This document shows positions 62,532 to 64,000 of a stretch of 64,000 nucleotides of DNA, piece by piece. Positions within the stretch are counted from its first letter, which is position 1; every line of letters starts with the position of its first letter. The translations under genes were made by a program, and so were the position numbers. The notes beneath the pieces were generated by a model that was given only the letters and a program-made list of their open reading frames with translations, was not told where the DNA came from and made no database searches. This DNA comes from Bog-159 sp035602155 (lineage in GTDB: Bacteria > Acidobacteriota > Terriglobia > Bryobacterales > Bryobacteraceae): assembly GCA_035602155.1 (NCBI GenBank), contig DATNMW010000269.1, positions 1-64,000 of the forward strand. The letters are read 5' to 3'.

Positions 62532-62703
62532 TTCGGAACGGAGGATCTGCCCTTGAAGTGCAATACCGAACGTCGCCATAATAGGCGCCCACGGATATCG
62601 ACGGCGCTACGACGATTACCAAGTCCCCCTCGATATGTTTCAACGGATTCTCGATCTCAGGGTCGCCTGCGTCACCGGTTGAGAGCGAGCCTGGAAGCCC
62701 GCT

Positions 62704-62724
62704 GCGGGCGGAATTGCCCGCCCC
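62704..62724. repeat. GC-rich hairpin, REP-like
   Basis: GCGGGC (62704-62709) pairs with GCCCGC (62716-62721) around a short AT-containing loop and is followed by C-C-C-A. It resembles the unit at 5703-5720 and also lies near a CTATAG string (62733-62738). No T-run follows. The rest of 62532-62766 holds no supported gene. Confidence 0.5.
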
Positions 62725-62766
62725 ACGATTCACTATAGTTTAAACTTAGAGGACTGGAGTAACACC

Positions 62767-63762
62767 ATATCCGCCGCACGCAAGACCATCGTCATCTACA
62801 ATCCCTTTGCGGGCAAGATGGGCGCCAAGGGATTAAAGCGTCTATCCAACGCCGCTGAGATCCTGCGCGAAGCGGGGCACGACACCTGGCTGGTTCCCAC
62901 GCAGGGTCCTGGCACCGCGGGTGCCATCGCGCACCGCAGCATCGCCGACGGAGCCGAACTGATCCTGGCCGCGGGAGGCGACGGCACCATCAACGAGGTC
63001 GCCGAAGGGGTGGCCTTCTCCGACGTGCCGCTGGGCATTCTGCCCGCCGGTACGGCCAATGTGCTGGCCAACGAAATGGGGCTTGGTGCGAGCATCGAAC
63101 GCGCCGCCGCGAGTCTCCATGAATGCGTTCCCACACGCATCTCCATGGGACGGCTGCAGTGCGTGAACGGCTCCGAGCGTACCCGCTTGTTCCTGTTGAT
63201 GGCGGGCATCGGACTGGACGCCAGGATCGTCTATAACCTCAGTTTGCCGCTGAAGGCGCGTCTGGGGAAGCTGGCCTATTGGATCGGCGGCTTCAGCCTG
63301 GTGGGCCGCGACCTGGACGTGTTCGAGGTGCTGGTGGACGGCCGCCGGCTGAATTGCGCCTTCGCGTTGATTAGCAAGGTGCGCAATTATGGCGGCGATC
63401 TCGAAATCGCGCAAAGCACCAGCTTGCTCGACGACCGGTTCGAGGTGGTGCTGTTCGAAGGGCAGAGTTCGTACCGTTTTCTGACGTACCTGGCGCGGGT
63501 GGCCATGCGCAAGCTGGCGGGCGTGCCAGGCATTTCAGTGATCCGGAGCGCCGGCGTGTGCATGCCGTGCGCCACCGGTCCCCGCGTCTACATTCAGGTG
63601 GACGGCGAATATGCCGGACATCTGCCGGCCAGCGTGGAGATCGTGCCCGATGCGCTTACCTTGCTGATCCCGGAAGCGTATATAAGGAAAAGCCGGGATC
63701 GGATGTCGGCATTCAAGGAGACAGAAGTCAGCCCTGCCTCCGGCGGGCGCCGGATTGAATAA
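62767..63762 (+). CDS. diacylglycerol kinase family lipid kinase
   Basis: 331 residues if read from ATA 62767. The conserved start of the catalytic domain, RKTIVIYNPFAGK, lies upstream of the first ATG (62818), and no ATG, GTG or TTG precedes it in frame, while GGAG stands seven bases before the ATA. The other motifs are normal: LILAAGGDGTINEVAEGVAF, LGILPAGTANVLANEMGLG, and GGDLEIAQSTSLLDDRFEVV. The family phosphorylates diacylglycerol, sphingosine-like or undecaprenyl lipids at the membrane. Either a rare ATA start or a lost start codon is implied. Confidence 0.85.
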   Translation: MSAARKTIVIYNPFAGKMGAKGLKRLSNAAEILREAGHDTWLVPTQGPGTAGAIAHRSIADGAELILAAGGDGTINEVAEGVAFSDVPLGILPAGTANVLANEMGLGASIERAAASLHECVPTRISMGRLQCVNGSERTRLFLLMAGIGLDARIVYNLSLPLKARLGKLAYWIGGFSLVGRDLDVFEVLVDGRRLNCAFALISKVRNYGGDLEIAQSTSLLDDRFEVVLFEGQSSYRFLTYLARVAMRKLAGVPGISVIRSAGVCMPCATGPRVYIQVDGEYAGHLPASVEIVPDALTLLIPEAYIRKSRDRMSAFKETEVSPASGGRRIE

Positions 63763-64000
63763 CTGTCACTTGCGGCCAGGAGCCGCGATATGGTGGAAGA
63801 GAGCGCGGCCGCAGCGAAAGCCCTTTATTCATTCGTGCGTATGCCGCATAGTCGGCATGGCTCCAGAAAGGCAATTGAACATTGGCGAGGCCCCTTGTGG
63901 CACTCCCCTAGGCTAGATTCCATGTAACGCCAACCTGGGCGGACGTGCTCGGAAAGGCGGATCCGGATGCAGGACAATCGCAAGGATGGTACAGGCAGTA
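63763..64000. other. window end, no gene seen
   Basis: These 238 bases after the lipid kinase show no convincing reading frame, RNA or repeat. A gene may start near the edge. Confidence 0.5.

Overview
The window reads as GC-rich bacterial chromosome, most likely from an acidobacterium of the Solibacter/Bryobacter type. This is inferred from the mix of families: a DUF1080 (3-keto-disaccharide hydrolase) protein, a PEP-CTERM protein, an M56 peptidase with a GWxTD tail paired with a BlaI repressor, the bacillithiol enzyme BshA, HemQ, GH2 and GH88 sugar hydrolases and palindromic intergenic repeats. No rRNA gene or CRISPR array is present. One tRNA (tRNA-Cys) is visible.

Layout. 0-9.7 kb: the tail of a YjbQ gene, DUF4139, DedA, DUF1080, a crotonase, a group II intron remnant beside tRNA-Cys, then a coupled minus-strand run yggS - glycosyltransferase - CocE-type hydrolase. 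9.8-11.9 kb: a graveyard of broken genes (Mrr-like nuclease, AbiEii-like nucleotidyltransferase, cyanophycinase-like peptidase) plus a DUF4926 protein. 11.9-13.8 kb: bcp and gatB. 13.8-19.5 kb: an accessory block with unknown genes, a displaced 5' piece of a second gatB, a 2.84-kb IS1-like element inserted inside that piece, and a DUF433/DUF5615 toxin-antitoxin pair. 19.6-35.5 kb: bshA, a broken RES/MbcA pair cut by an IS701 insertion, a crotonase, a PEP-CTERM protein, a KAS III enzyme, hemQ, NIPSNAP, BlaI/M56-GWxTD, AbrB/PIN, thyX/dut and a pair of alpha-toroid repeat proteins. 35.7-42.9 kb: a truncated copy of an acyl-CoA carboxylase beta gene, an intact RES/MbcA pair, an FRG-SET fusion, the complete carboxylase gene, and an operon with AtuA-like and crotonase genes. 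43.1-50.4 kb: smc, an unknown gene and a DUF4062-STAND ATPase. 50.4-64 kb: an esterase, threonine synthase, a lytic transglycosylase, a response regulator, a SET protein, GH88, PilZ with a sigma-54 activator, GH2, a Fic-type toxin-antitoxin pair, a 3' copy of the GH2 gene and a lipid kinase.

The most interesting signal is architectural. At three separate places a complete gene (gatB, the carboxylase beta gene, GH2) lies next to a partial copy of itself, and the DNA between the two copies holds accessory genes (unknown genes at gatB, a RES/MbcA pair plus FRG-SET at the carboxylase, a Fic pair at GH2). At gatB and the carboxylase the extra piece is the 5' end of the gene; at GH2 it is the 3' end. 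This looks like cargo DNA that enters a housekeeping gene while the gene end is restored by a supplied copy, but the mechanism is inference. Toxin-antitoxin and defence-like genes are dense here, and many are frameshifted or truncated, which suggests rapid gain and decay.
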